A stretch of DNA of 17,832 nucleotides from Candidatus Tectimicrobiota bacterium (GTDB taxonomy: Bacteria > JACPSX01): positions 1 to 17,832 of the forward strand of contig JACPSX010000259.1 in assembly GCA_016193065.1 (NCBI GenBank), written 5' to 3'. Below, in pieces: positions 1 to 5,858 of this stretch. The position numbers were made by a program, and so were the translations under genes. A model generated the notes under the pieces. That model was given only the letters and a program-made list of their open reading frames with translations, did no database searches and was not told the DNA's origin. How positions within the stretch are numbered: the stretch's first letter is position 1; each line of letters starts with the position of its first letter.

Positions 1-105
1 CAGGTCGTACACGTGCAGGACGCCGAACTTGTTCCGCTTGACTGCCTCCTCGAGGTCGCGGGCCGCGGTCTCCACATCCTTTGTGGTCTCAACGATGTAC
101 AACAT
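1..105 (-). CDS. DUF302-like protein, N-terminal 35 codons (cut by window edge)
   Basis: Reads MLYIVETTKDVETAARDLEE and continues off the left edge. The pattern of a short beta strand, then VETxxxDLEEAVKRNKFGVLHVYDL, matches the start of DUF302 proteins, which are small alpha/beta proteins of unknown biochemical function often found near periplasmic redox and sulfur genes. The ATG at 105 is preceded by GGAGG about ten bases upstream. It lies 21 bases beyond the stop of the cytochrome gene on the same strand, so it is probably the next gene in the same operon. There is no signal peptide in the visible part. Assignment rests on 35 residues only. Confidence 0.65.
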   Translation of the reverse strand, partial: MLYIVETTKDVETAARDLEEAVKRNKFGVLHVYDL

Positions 106-126
106 GGATCGTTCCTCCCAACGGTT

Positions 127-681
127 TTATTTCAGGGTCTTCAAGAACGCCACGAGATCCTCCGCATCGTCCGGGCTCATCTGCCAGCGAGGCATGGTCC
201 AGTCCAGGGGATTGCCGGCCGGATCAATCCCCTCTGTGATGGCTCGCTTGATGAGGGGATCGGTGTAAGGAGGATGCTCCCGGGTCTTTTCGTCTTCCCG
301 ATGTTCCTCCTTGGTGAGCGCCTCATAGCGGATGTCCGAAGGGATTGCGCCGCCCATCATCACCGGCACGCCGCCGCGCCCCTCCACGCCGTGGCAGGCC
401 ACGCAACCGCCCCCGCGCATCCCGATCCACATAGGGCCACCCCGGGCCGGGAGCGGTCCGGTCCTCTCGCTAACCCCCGTATAGTAAATTCGCTCTCCAT
501 TCGAGGCGTACCGCGTCTTTGGATACCACCCAGTGAACCATCTACCCGCCATTCCAGGTCCCATCATGCCGGGGGCCCAGCCCAGGTCCGGCTCCCACCC
601 GCCGCCAGCGGAAAGGAGGAGGAGCCCGGCGCCGCCAAGGAAGATGAGGACCAGGCCGAAAACCGGATATCGCTTCCTCAT
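127..681 (-). CDS. Membrane-anchored or secreted monohaem cytochrome c (class I type)
   Basis: 184 residues. Residues 1-27 form a basic start plus a hydrophobic stretch, a signal peptide or membrane anchor for export. One haem-binding CxxCH motif (CVACH) is at residues 93-97, inside a glycine-rich context. Met164 or Met168 near the C-terminus, followed by a helix ending LVAFLKTLK, is a plausible sixth haem ligand and C-terminal helix as in class I cytochromes. It should carry electrons in the periplasm; partners are unknown. The ATG at 681 was chosen because AAGGAG lies just upstream and the signal sequence starts there; the frame is open 46 codons further but without such features. It follows the SHOCT gene by 28 bases and precedes DUF302, so it is likely cotranscribed. 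Confidence 0.85.
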   Translation of the reverse strand: MRKRYPVFGLVLIFLGGAGLLLLSAGGGWEPDLGWAPGMMGPGMAGRWFTGWYPKTRYASNGERIYYTGVSERTGPLPARGGPMWIGMRGGGCVACHGVEGRGGVPVMMGGAIPSDIRYEALTKEEHREDEKTREHPPYTDPLIKRAITEGIDPAGNPLDWTMPRWQMSPDDAEDLVAFLKTLK

Positions 682-709
682 GACACTGTCTCCTTGTGCA
701 GGCGACGGT

Positions 710-964
710 CTACAGCAGGTCTCTCTTCTTTGCCTCGAATTCTTCCTTGCCGATCTCGCCCCGGGCATAGCGCTTCTTGAGAATATCAAGGGCGGACTCG
801 CTGCCCGCATCCGAAGCACTTCCGCGTCTGCCCTGCTCGACGAACCACTTCACAACCAGGACGATTCCGACAATGATCAGCGCCCAGAAGACCAGCATGA
901 AGATCATCCCGAAAGCTCCACCGCTCCAGCCGCCACCCATCCCCCAGCCCCACGGCATCATCAT
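710..964 (-). CDS. Small membrane protein with C-terminal SHOCT domain
   Basis: 84 residues. A Met/Gly/Trp-rich start is followed by one strong transmembrane helix (about residues 18-42) and, at residues 58-84, the short SHOCT pattern LKKRYARGEIGKEEFEAKK. SHOCT is a short oligomerisation module often found at the C-terminus of small membrane proteins; its exact job here is unknown. The start has three ATG codons in a row at 964, 961 and 958; GAGGAGG lies upstream. It sits between the DUF3105-like gene and the cytochrome gene on the same strand. Confidence 0.85.
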   Translation of the reverse strand: MMMPWGWGMGGGWSGGAFGMIFMLVFWALIIVGIVLVVKWFVEQGRRGSASDAGSESALDILKKRYARGEIGKEEFEAKKRDLL

Positions 965-1027
965 GATCTCACCCTCCTCTTCGACAGCTCTTCCGAGTCA
1001 AAGAGTATACCATCCCTATCCCCTTGC

Positions 1028-1491
1028 TCACCCCTCGATGAACGCGCGAATCCGCATCTGCTCCACCTCGTCGAGGGTGAGGATTTTCCCCGGCTTTGTG
1101 ACCGCAATCTTGACGTCCATTTCCGGGTAAGGGGCAAGGTAGACAAACTCCGGATACCGCCGCACGACTTCGGCGAGGCGCTCAACCGTCCCGTCCGGGC
1201 AGCGAAACTTCACGCAGTTATAGTTGATAATGACCCCGGGGCGGCCACCGCCGTCGGCGTGTTCCAGCATGTGCTTTTGAATCGCCAGGGGCATGGGGGT
1301 CGTGAGGATGTGGCCGGGGGGCACCTCCTCAGTGTGACCAACGATCGAGGTTGGAGGGAGCCGCTTGGTTGTAGCAATCGAGTACCCGAGCCATCCCAAC
1401 CCGGCGGCGCCTCCTTTTGCCGGGCCTTGAGCTGCCGTCGCTCCGTTCGGGAGAGGCCGCCTTTGGCCTCTTCTTGGATCTGCCGCATCAT
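1028..1491 (-). pseudogene. DUF3105-like membrane-anchored protein, frameshifted near the membrane segment
   Basis: Two minus-strand frames join to make one protein. The first, from the ATG at 1491 (AGGAGGGG just upstream), gives a charged cytosolic tail MMRQIQEEAKGGLSRTERRQ and on to ARQKE. The second frame, up to 1028, begins with AAGLGWLGYSIA and continues through PPTS, a conserved His (H21 counting from the TTG at 1399), the HMLEHADGGG-type segment and a C-terminal IRAFIEG. PPTSxxxH and HxLEH are hallmarks of DUF3105. The frames must switch around 1400-1420, and only about 12 hydrophobic residues remain where a full membrane helix is expected, so a small deletion is likely. An alternative is translation of only the second part from TTG 1399, which has AAAGGAGG about ten bases upstream. 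A sequencing error cannot be excluded. Confidence 0.6.
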
Positions 1492-1545
1492 TCCCCTCCT
1501 CTCCGCAAGGTTCACCAAGGGCCGCCTCTCCAACGACCGGGAGGA

Positions 1546-1965
1546 TTAGTGGAGGGCCCAGCGAAACACTCGTACCGGGATGCCGGCCACGCCCTTCACG
1601 ACCAGTTCAAGATTCTTCGGCTTCCGCTCCGGCCAGGCAAACCGAACGGTCGCTTTGCGGTGATGCCCACTCCCCTCGGCCCCCTCCACTGCCGTCGGCG
1701 CCAGCTCGCCGCCCCGCCCATCCCGCAACCGCACGATCTCCTCGAAGTGGTAGCTGTCCAGGTCCACCGAATGCGTATCCAGAACCACCAGGAAGGTCGG
1801 GTCATCGCCACGCTCCGCGAGGAGCGTGACGTCTACCGTGACCCCACCCCCCCGGACCGACTGCTTTGCGCCGGGGGGCTCCTCAGCCGCGACCGGGCGC
1901 CCCGGCCCCATGAGAACCAGCGCGCCTGTCATCAGGATTCCCAACAGCATCCCTGCGAAGCCCAT
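1546..1965 (-). CDS. Small exported protein of unknown function
   Basis: 139 residues. Residues 1-27 are a clear Sec signal peptide ending VAA, with predicted mature start at EEPPG. The mature part alternates hydrophobic and polar residues (VTVDVTLLAERG, TFLVVLDTHSVDLD, NLELVVKGV) as in a small beta-sandwich, and ends with FRWALH. I do not recognise the family. The start at 1965 has AAGGAGG eight bases upstream. It lies 32 bases after the propeller gene and 54 before the DUF3105-like gene, so it belongs to the same putative operon and should act in the periplasm. Confidence 0.75.
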   Translation of the reverse strand: MGFAGMLLGILMTGALVLMGPGRPVAAEEPPGAKQSVRGGGVTVDVTLLAERGDDPTFLVVLDTHSVDLDSYHFEEIVRLRDGRGGELAPTAVEGAEGSGHHRKATVRFAWPERKPKNLELVVKGVAGIPVRVFRWALH

Positions 1966-1997
1966 TGACGTGCCTCCTTCGCAATCCCAGATCCGCT

Positions 1998-2990
1998 TTA
2001 GCGTCCGGGAGCAAACACGATTTGATGCGGTTCTTTTCCGACACTGATTCTCCGAACCGTCGCCAGACTCTTCGCATCCAGCAACACCAGCTCTCCTGCC
2101 TCCGGACGGGCCGCGACGATCCAGCGGCCGTCCGGGGTGATCTCCACGTGCTCCGGTCCGCTCCCCACCTTCGCCGTCCGAATGACCGCCATCGCTGCGG
2201 TGTCCACGGCCGACACGGTCCCATCTTCGTGACTGGACACGTAGGCCCGGGTCCCGTCCGGGCTCACGGCGACCCCGTGGGGCTCGTTTCCCACCCGGAC
2301 TGCGGCCACCCCCTCCGCTTGGGCCACATCGAGCACGGCCAGCGTGCCGCTTCCCTCGTTCACCACATAGAGCCGGCGCCCGTCCGGGGAGAGGGCCATG
2401 TGACCCGGCGCCTGCTTCACCGGGATCCTCCGTGTGATCCGCAAGGCCGCCACGTCGATGACTACGACATTGTTGGCCTCCATATTGGAGACAAAGGCCG
2501 TCTGCCCATCCGCGGAGAACACCGCGTAATTTGCGCCTGCTCCCGTCTCAATGTCCCCCACGGCCCGCAGGGCCTGAACATCCACCACAACGGCGCGCCC
2601 CGCCTCCGACCGGGTGACATAGAGCCAGCGGCCGTCCGGGCTGAGACTCAAGTGGTGGGAACCCTTCCCGACGCCCACCCGTCCGACCATCGAGCCGCTG
2701 GTAGAATCCACCACTTCCAGGGCGTCCCCCTTTGTGAGGTCGGCGGCAAAGACCCTGCGGCCATCCCGGGTGACGGCCGCACCGTGAGGCTCCACGGATA
2801 GAGGGAGCCTGGACAGCACCCGACCGGCGCCCAGGTCCACCACGGACACCGCCTTGCCCGGCCCCATGGCAACATAGGCGATACCTTCCCAGGAGGGAGG
2901 GGTACCCGCGCCGGCGCAGCCCGCCAGCGCCACGATGATTGCAGCCATCCCGGTCCACCACCAACGGTTCCGGCGCTTCGCGTACGTCAT
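1998..2990 (-). CDS. Seven-bladed YVTN-type beta-propeller lipoprotein
   Basis: 330 residues. A basic N-terminus and hydrophobic stretch lead to the lipobox LAGC with Cys25, so the protein should be lipid-anchored on the periplasmic side. The rest is about seven repeats of roughly 40 residues, each with the core SPDGRxLYV...VxVVDxA. These are YVTN/surface-layer propeller repeats, known as binding platforms and seen in nitrite reductase- and amine dehydrogenase-like folds, but no cofactor motif is visible. The start at 2990 has GAAAGGA upstream and begins the lipoprotein signal. It ends HQIVFAPGR, completing the last blade. It lies 49 bases downstream of the rhodanese gene, and the tight same-strand spacing suggests the two are made together. 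Confidence 0.85.
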   Translation of the reverse strand: MTYAKRRNRWWWTGMAAIIVALAGCAGAGTPPSWEGIAYVAMGPGKAVSVVDLGAGRVLSRLPLSVEPHGAAVTRDGRRVFAADLTKGDALEVVDSTSGSMVGRVGVGKGSHHLSLSPDGRWLYVTRSEAGRAVVVDVQALRAVGDIETGAGANYAVFSADGQTAFVSNMEANNVVVIDVAALRITRRIPVKQAPGHMALSPDGRRLYVVNEGSGTLAVLDVAQAEGVAAVRVGNEPHGVAVSPDGTRAYVSSHEDGTVSAVDTAAMAVIRTAKVGSGPEHVEITPDGRWIVAARPEAGELVLLDAKSLATVRRISVGKEPHQIVFAPGR

Positions 2991-3039
2991 CTCGTGTTTC
3001 CTTTCCACAACGTGCCGGGAATACTGCCCGGAAAACTGT

Positions 3040-4011
3040 TCACCGCGCGACAGGGAGGCCGGGATCGGCCGCCCACTCCACGAACGAGCCATCGTACAGG
3101 CGCACCTTCGGATACCCCAGGAGACGCAGCACAAAGTAGGTGTGGGAAGCGCGGACGCCCGTCCGGCAGTACACCAGGATCTCCTTGTCCGGCGTTACGC
3201 CCGCCCTGCGATACAGGCGCGCCAGCTCCGCGCCAGCCTTGAACCGCCGGGTCTCCGTTGGGGTGAGGTTTCGCACCCAGTCCACGTTCACGGCCCCGGG
3301 GATGTGCCCGGGGCGCGACACTTCTCTCCCCGGGACCTCCCCATCGAATTCCTCGGGGGAGCGGCTATCCACCAGCACCGCCGCGGGGTCGTCCAGGCGG
3401 GCCTTTACCCAAGCTGCGTCCGCAAGCCTGGTGGAATCAGGCGCCGCGCGATAGCGCGTGACCAGCGGTTGTGACGGATCACGGGCGACCGGCCGGCCCT
3501 CCCGCTGCCACAGCCCGAATCCCCCTTGCAGAACGCTCACCCGGGGGTGACCCATGAAATCCAGAGCCCAGAACAACCGGGTCGCCTGATCGCCGCCGAA
3601 GTCGTCATAGATGACCACCCGGCTCTCGCGTGTTACCCCCCGGGCCCCCAGCGCCTGCTCCACCTCCCGGACGGGGGTCAGCATCCCGGGGACCCCGTTG
3701 ATGGTCCGGCTAACCTCGGCGACGGGCAGGTTGACCGCGCCTGGAATGTGGCCGGCAGCGTACCGCTCCGGGCTGCGGGCATCGAGGATCCGGACCCCGG
3801 CTTCCCCGAGGTGGTCGGCCACCTCCTGTCCAGAGGCGAGGAGCGCCGCGTTCCCATAACCCTGGGCCTTCGCCTGGTCCCCCCAGCACTGCGCGTATCC
3901 TGTCGACGCGATCAGCAGCAGTACGGCAACCACTGCGCCGGCCCATGCCCACCGTTGTCTTACAGAGCTCAACACCGACCCCTCAGAGAAAAGCAGTCTC
4001 ACCTTCTTCAT
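3040..4011 (-). CDS. Exported two-domain rhodanese (thiosulfate/3-mercaptopyruvate sulfurtransferase type)
   Basis: 323 residues. A hydrophobic segment at 22-40 is a signal peptide or anchor. The N-terminal rhodanese-like domain (about 55-175) has LDARSPERYAAGHIPGA but an Asp-rich loop (IYDDFGG) where a catalytic Cys would be, so it is structural. The C-terminal domain (about 195-323) carries the active-site loop VYCRTGVRAS with Cys282, and ends with the usual LYDGSFVEWA. These enzymes move sulfane sulfur from thiosulfate or mercaptopyruvate to thiol acceptors via a Cys persulfide; the CRTGVR loop resembles thiosulfate-type enzymes. Start at 4011 follows GGGGAGA. Together with the adjacent propeller and cytochrome it hints at periplasmic sulfur redox chemistry, which is inference. 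Confidence 0.9.
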   Translation of the reverse strand: MKKVRLLFSEGSVLSSVRQRWAWAGAVVAVLLLIASTGYAQCWGDQAKAQGYGNAALLASGQEVADHLGEAGVRILDARSPERYAAGHIPGAVNLPVAEVSRTINGVPGMLTPVREVEQALGARGVTRESRVVIYDDFGGDQATRLFWALDFMGHPRVSVLQGGFGLWQREGRPVARDPSQPLVTRYRAAPDSTRLADAAWVKARLDDPAAVLVDSRSPEEFDGEVPGREVSRPGHIPGAVNVDWVRNLTPTETRRFKAGAELARLYRRAGVTPDKEILVYCRTGVRASHTYFVLRLLGYPKVRLYDGSFVEWAADPGLPVAR

Positions 4012-4094
4012 GGGCCATCTCCCCAGTCAGGAGGAGGATCGAGGCACCTCCAGAAAACGGATCAAGATTGGAAATCAGCGTTCGCCGGGGTGGA

Positions 4095-4373
4095 TCAGGC
4101 AGGCAATTCGGGGGGATGATCGATGGACTGAGCCAGGGACCAGATTGGATAGACCTCAGGCAAAGAACTTACGCCTGCATCCGGAAAAGCGTAGGGCACA
4201 AGAACAACCGGAAGGGGGATCTCCACGGAGCCGGCATTCAGGATGCCGCAGAAATCGCTGCTGCTCTGAGCAGGCGCAGTCGTCGCTGCTTCTGTACCCG
4301 GCACATCGAAGGCACAAAGGACGACCATTATAGTGAACAGGAGCAGGAAAATCTTTGCAGAATCAGATTTCAC
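4095..4373 (-). CDS. Small exported protein of unknown function, GTG start
   Basis: 92 residues. Residues 1-29 are a convincing signal peptide (basic start, FLLLFTIMVVLCAF, cleavage after TEA). The mature part is short, with one Cys (FCGIL) and a proline-rich end. I do not recognise the family. The GTG at 4373 is the only start that gives the full signal; its ribosome site is weak, which lowers confidence. A TTGACA element and a hairpin lie upstream, so this may be the first gene of the left cluster; the rhodanese starts 83 bases after its stop. Confidence 0.5.
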   Translation of the reverse strand: MKSDSAKIFLLLFTIMVVLCAFDVPGTEAATTAPAQSSSDFCGILNAGSVEIPLPVVLVPYAFPDAGVSSLPEVYPIWSLAQSIDHPPELPA

Positions 4374-4406
4374 CGTGGGTTCCCATCAATCCCGGCCTGC
4401 AAGGTT

Positions 4407-4431
4407 TCGGGAGGTTGGGCCTTCCTCCCGA
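4407..4431 (-). promoter_or_regulatory. Hairpin in the leader of the left operon
   Basis: Perfect 8-bp inverted repeat TCGGGAGG / CCTCCCGA with a 9-base loop, 34 bases upstream of the GTG at 4373. In the transcript it could fold as a leader hairpin; there is no T-run after it on the minus strand, so it does not look like a standard terminator. Confidence 0.35.
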
Positions 4432-4448
4432 GACCCGATAGGACTTCC

Positions 4449-4477
4449 TGGTTACCACCCCTGCCGGGGGCTGTCAA
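4449..4477 (-). promoter_or_regulatory. Candidate sigma70 promoter for the left operon
   Basis: On the minus strand TTGACA (4477-4472) matches the -35 consensus exactly. Seventeen bases later is TAACCA (4454-4449), a poor -10. It would drive the 4373 gene and the rhodanese cluster. The weak -10 keeps confidence low. Confidence 0.3.
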
Positions 4478-4510
4478 TGGGTATTTCTCCCTCAGCCAAA
4501 ATGATCTTGT

Positions 4511-4548
4511 GATGCATTAACGTGCCCTGACAGGGCACTTATGCAATC
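4511..4548. repeat. Palindrome, possible operator or bidirectional hairpin
   Basis: Core GTGCCCTGACAGGGCAC (4522-4538) has 7-bp perfect arms. The arms extend imperfectly outward to GCAT at 4514 and ATGC at 4544, then GAT/ATC at the ends. It sits in the gene-poor stretch 4374-4708, upstream of the left operon. It could be a repressor site or a hairpin; no U-run follows strongly on either strand. Confidence 0.45.
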
Positions 4549-4708
4549 CAAACTATAACAACCGCGCCAGCAAGAACCTCCACACGCGGGGTCTCTGAGA
4601 AGGGGGTGGAGGCCCGCGACGGCGCGCCCGTGGCCGCCCCTGCCTGCGCGGTGCTGTTGCTCAGGGCGGCAAGCAGGCGGGTCTAGCCCAACTTTGACAA
4701 CTCGGGGT
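4549..4708. other. Stretch without a recognisable gene
   Basis: GC-rich sequence between the palindrome and the BrnT remnant. I see no supported coding region on either strand. The BrnT remnant begins abruptly at its right edge, so a deletion or rearrangement breakpoint lies near 4700. Confidence 0.4.
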
Positions 4709-4880
4709 GCTGATGATATTAAGCATTCTGAAGAGGAAAACCGCTTCTCTGCCCTCGGGCATACGGATAGCAGCAGGATGCTCTTTGTCGTATTCATTGT
4801 CGCGACGTGACAAAATACGGGTGATATCGGCAGGGGATATGAACCGCAAGGAAAGGAAGGTGTACGAGTCCCATGAATAA
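4709..4880 (+). pseudogene. brnT: BrnT-type toxin remnant (N-truncated, frameshifted)
   Basis: The plus strand from 4709 reads ADDIKHSEEENRFSALGHTD, then SSRMLFVVFIV. One extra base near 4802 shifts the frame, after which RRDKIRVISAGDMNRKERK and VYESHE follow to a TAA at 4878-4880. The HSxEExRF, LFVVF and IRxISAxxxxxKERKxYE segments are the conserved second half of BrnT, a small RelE-fold ribonuclease toxin. The first half is missing; upstream codons show no BrnT sequence. The stop overlaps the ATG of the following brnA-like gene (CATGAATAA), the normal brnTA arrangement. Truncation plus frameshift make it almost certainly inactive. Confidence 0.75.
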
Positions 4881-5137
4881 AAAGATACCCAAGTTCAAGA
4901 GCGAAGATGAGGAAGTTCTGGGCTACCCATGATTCCAGCGAGTACATCGGCTGGAAGAAGGCAAAACGGGTCGTATTGCCCGAACTCAAGCCCTCGCTTA
5001 AGACCATCTCCTTGAGGCTTCCGGAGTCGATGATAGAGGAACTGAAGCTCCTTGCTCACAAAAGGGATGTGCCTTATCAGTCGCTCCTGAAACTGTTCTT
5101 GTCGGAAAAGATAAGCGAGGAACTGAAGGCTCACTGA
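4873..5137 (+). pseudogene. brnA: BrnA/CopG-type antitoxin with an N-terminal frameshift
   Basis: The natural start is the ATG at 4873, giving MNKKIPKFKSEDEE and then a stop after VLGYP. The correct continuation RKFWATHDSSEYIGWKKAKR is in another frame that is open from 4907 to 5137 and ends ISEELKAH. KFKSEDEExKFWATHDSxEYxxW is the typical N-terminus of BrnA-like antitoxins, and SLKTISLRLPESMIEELKLL is the ribbon-helix-helix DNA-binding part. The frames switch within 4907-4915. A 76-residue protein could still be made from the ATG at 4907, which has a poor ribosome site; it would keep the DNA-binding domain, so some function is possible. A sequencing error is the alternative. Confidence 0.7.
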
Positions 5138-5173
5138 CGCACGGGTGACACCGGCGGCCGGAGCATTGTCTGC

Positions 5174-5236
5174 ATGCGAAGAACCAATATCGATCTTGAC
5201 GAAAAACTGGTGAAGGCGGCTATGAGTCTCACCTGA
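5174..5236 (+). pseudogene. vapB: VapB-type antitoxin N-terminal stub
   Basis: Twenty codons reading MRRTNIDLDEKLVKAAMSLT then a stop. MRRTNIDLDEKLVxEAMxLT is the standard start of VapB antitoxins of VapBC systems, which normally run to about 65-90 residues. The rest, and the vapC toxin, are absent. It lies 36 bases after the BrnA-like gene and is a second toxin-antitoxin relic in the same spot. Confidence 0.6.
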
Positions 5237-5654
5237 CGCGCCGGGTGCCCGCCGACCGGGTCATCAACGCTCTTCCGCCCAGGGTTCGCAACCGCAAGCC
5301 GCCCAAGGCTCGCCCGCCCCGGGTGGTCGAGTTCCTCCGCAAGGCCCTCGAATGGTCCGTCGACCGGCGATCACTGAGCGCGCCCCTGGCCCATCGCGCA
5401 GCTCAAAGAGAACCGCGAGAGCAGTGGATCGCTTTTTCCGCGATGCAAGTATGAGAATCATGTTTCGGAAAGTGTCCGAAGCTACATGCCTCCAGCATCT
5501 TTCCGTCCGCTCGCACCATGAGCATCACCCTGCAGTCATCCCGAGATCTACTATATGGAGAGCAGGAATGCCTCGGAACTCGCCCCCATCGTCACTACAA
5601 TCGGCGTACATCTGTCTTCACCAGACTCCTCATCAGGCATACTTATGTGGACGT
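5237..5654. other. Gene-poor stretch with decayed coding sequence
   Basis: No intact gene is supported. From about 5245 a plus frame reads VPADRVINALPPRVRNRKPP and PPRVVEFLRKALEW before losing character. This is loosely like the small helix-turn-helix proteins found beside site-specific recombinases, but too short to assign. A 6-bp inverted repeat TTCGGA/TCCGAA (5464-5480) is the only other structure I noticed. Confidence 0.3.
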
Positions 5655-5835
5655 TTAGCAGACGCAAACGTTGATCTGGATGCAAACCGAATCGGAGATT
5701 CGCACTGCGCAGTAGGGAGCGAGCGCGGTCCGGTAGGCGTCCTTCGCCCCGGCTTGGGCCTTCTCCAGCCCGCCCTTCGCGGTTTCAACCGGCTTGCGCA
5801 GGGCGTCGAGGCTCGAATGGGACTTGCAAATTAGA
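5655..5835 (-). pseudogene. Unidentified minus-strand gene scrap
   Basis: A minus frame reads SHSSLDALRKPVETAKGGLE, then KAQAGAKDAYRTALAPYCAV, followed by unlikely sequence to a stop at 5655. The first 40 residues have the look of a real amphipathic helical segment (regular charge, good codon use), but there is no start codon or ribosome site. The part above 5835 runs into the ATPase promoter. I do not recognise the family. Confidence 0.3.
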
Positions 5836-5851
5836 AATTTGTTTCTATAAT
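5824..5851 (+). promoter_or_regulatory. Sigma70-type promoter of the AAA_14 ATPase with an internal palindrome
   Basis: TTGCAA (5824-5829), 16 bases, then a perfect TATAAT (5846-5851). The spacer contains the perfect inverted repeat CAAATT-AGA-AATTTG (5827-5841), a candidate operator. The ATG at 5859 lies at the predicted transcription start, seven bases past the -10, so the message would be leaderless. This stretch is much more AT-rich than its surroundings. Confidence 0.6.
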
Positions 5852-5858
5852 ACAAAAT

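Noticed and set aside
533-1549. Long plus-strand open frame (338 codons) over the left cluster
   Set aside because: It is rich in Pro, Arg and His with no domain, and is antisense to the cytochrome, SHOCT and DUF3105-like genes, which have ribosome sites and motifs.
1965-2801. 278-codon plus-strand frame
   Set aside because: Antisense to the propeller repeats. The apparent periodicity (DIEPA, HGDP) simply mirrors the repeat DNA on the other strand.
1998-2930. Repeating pattern in the propeller gene considered as a tandem DNA repeat
   Set aside because: The repeats are diverged at DNA level and explained by the 40-residue protein repeats.
4492-5007. 171-codon minus-strand frame opposite the BrnT/BrnA remnants
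   Set aside because: No family resemblance, and the plus strand carries clear BrnT and BrnA motifs.
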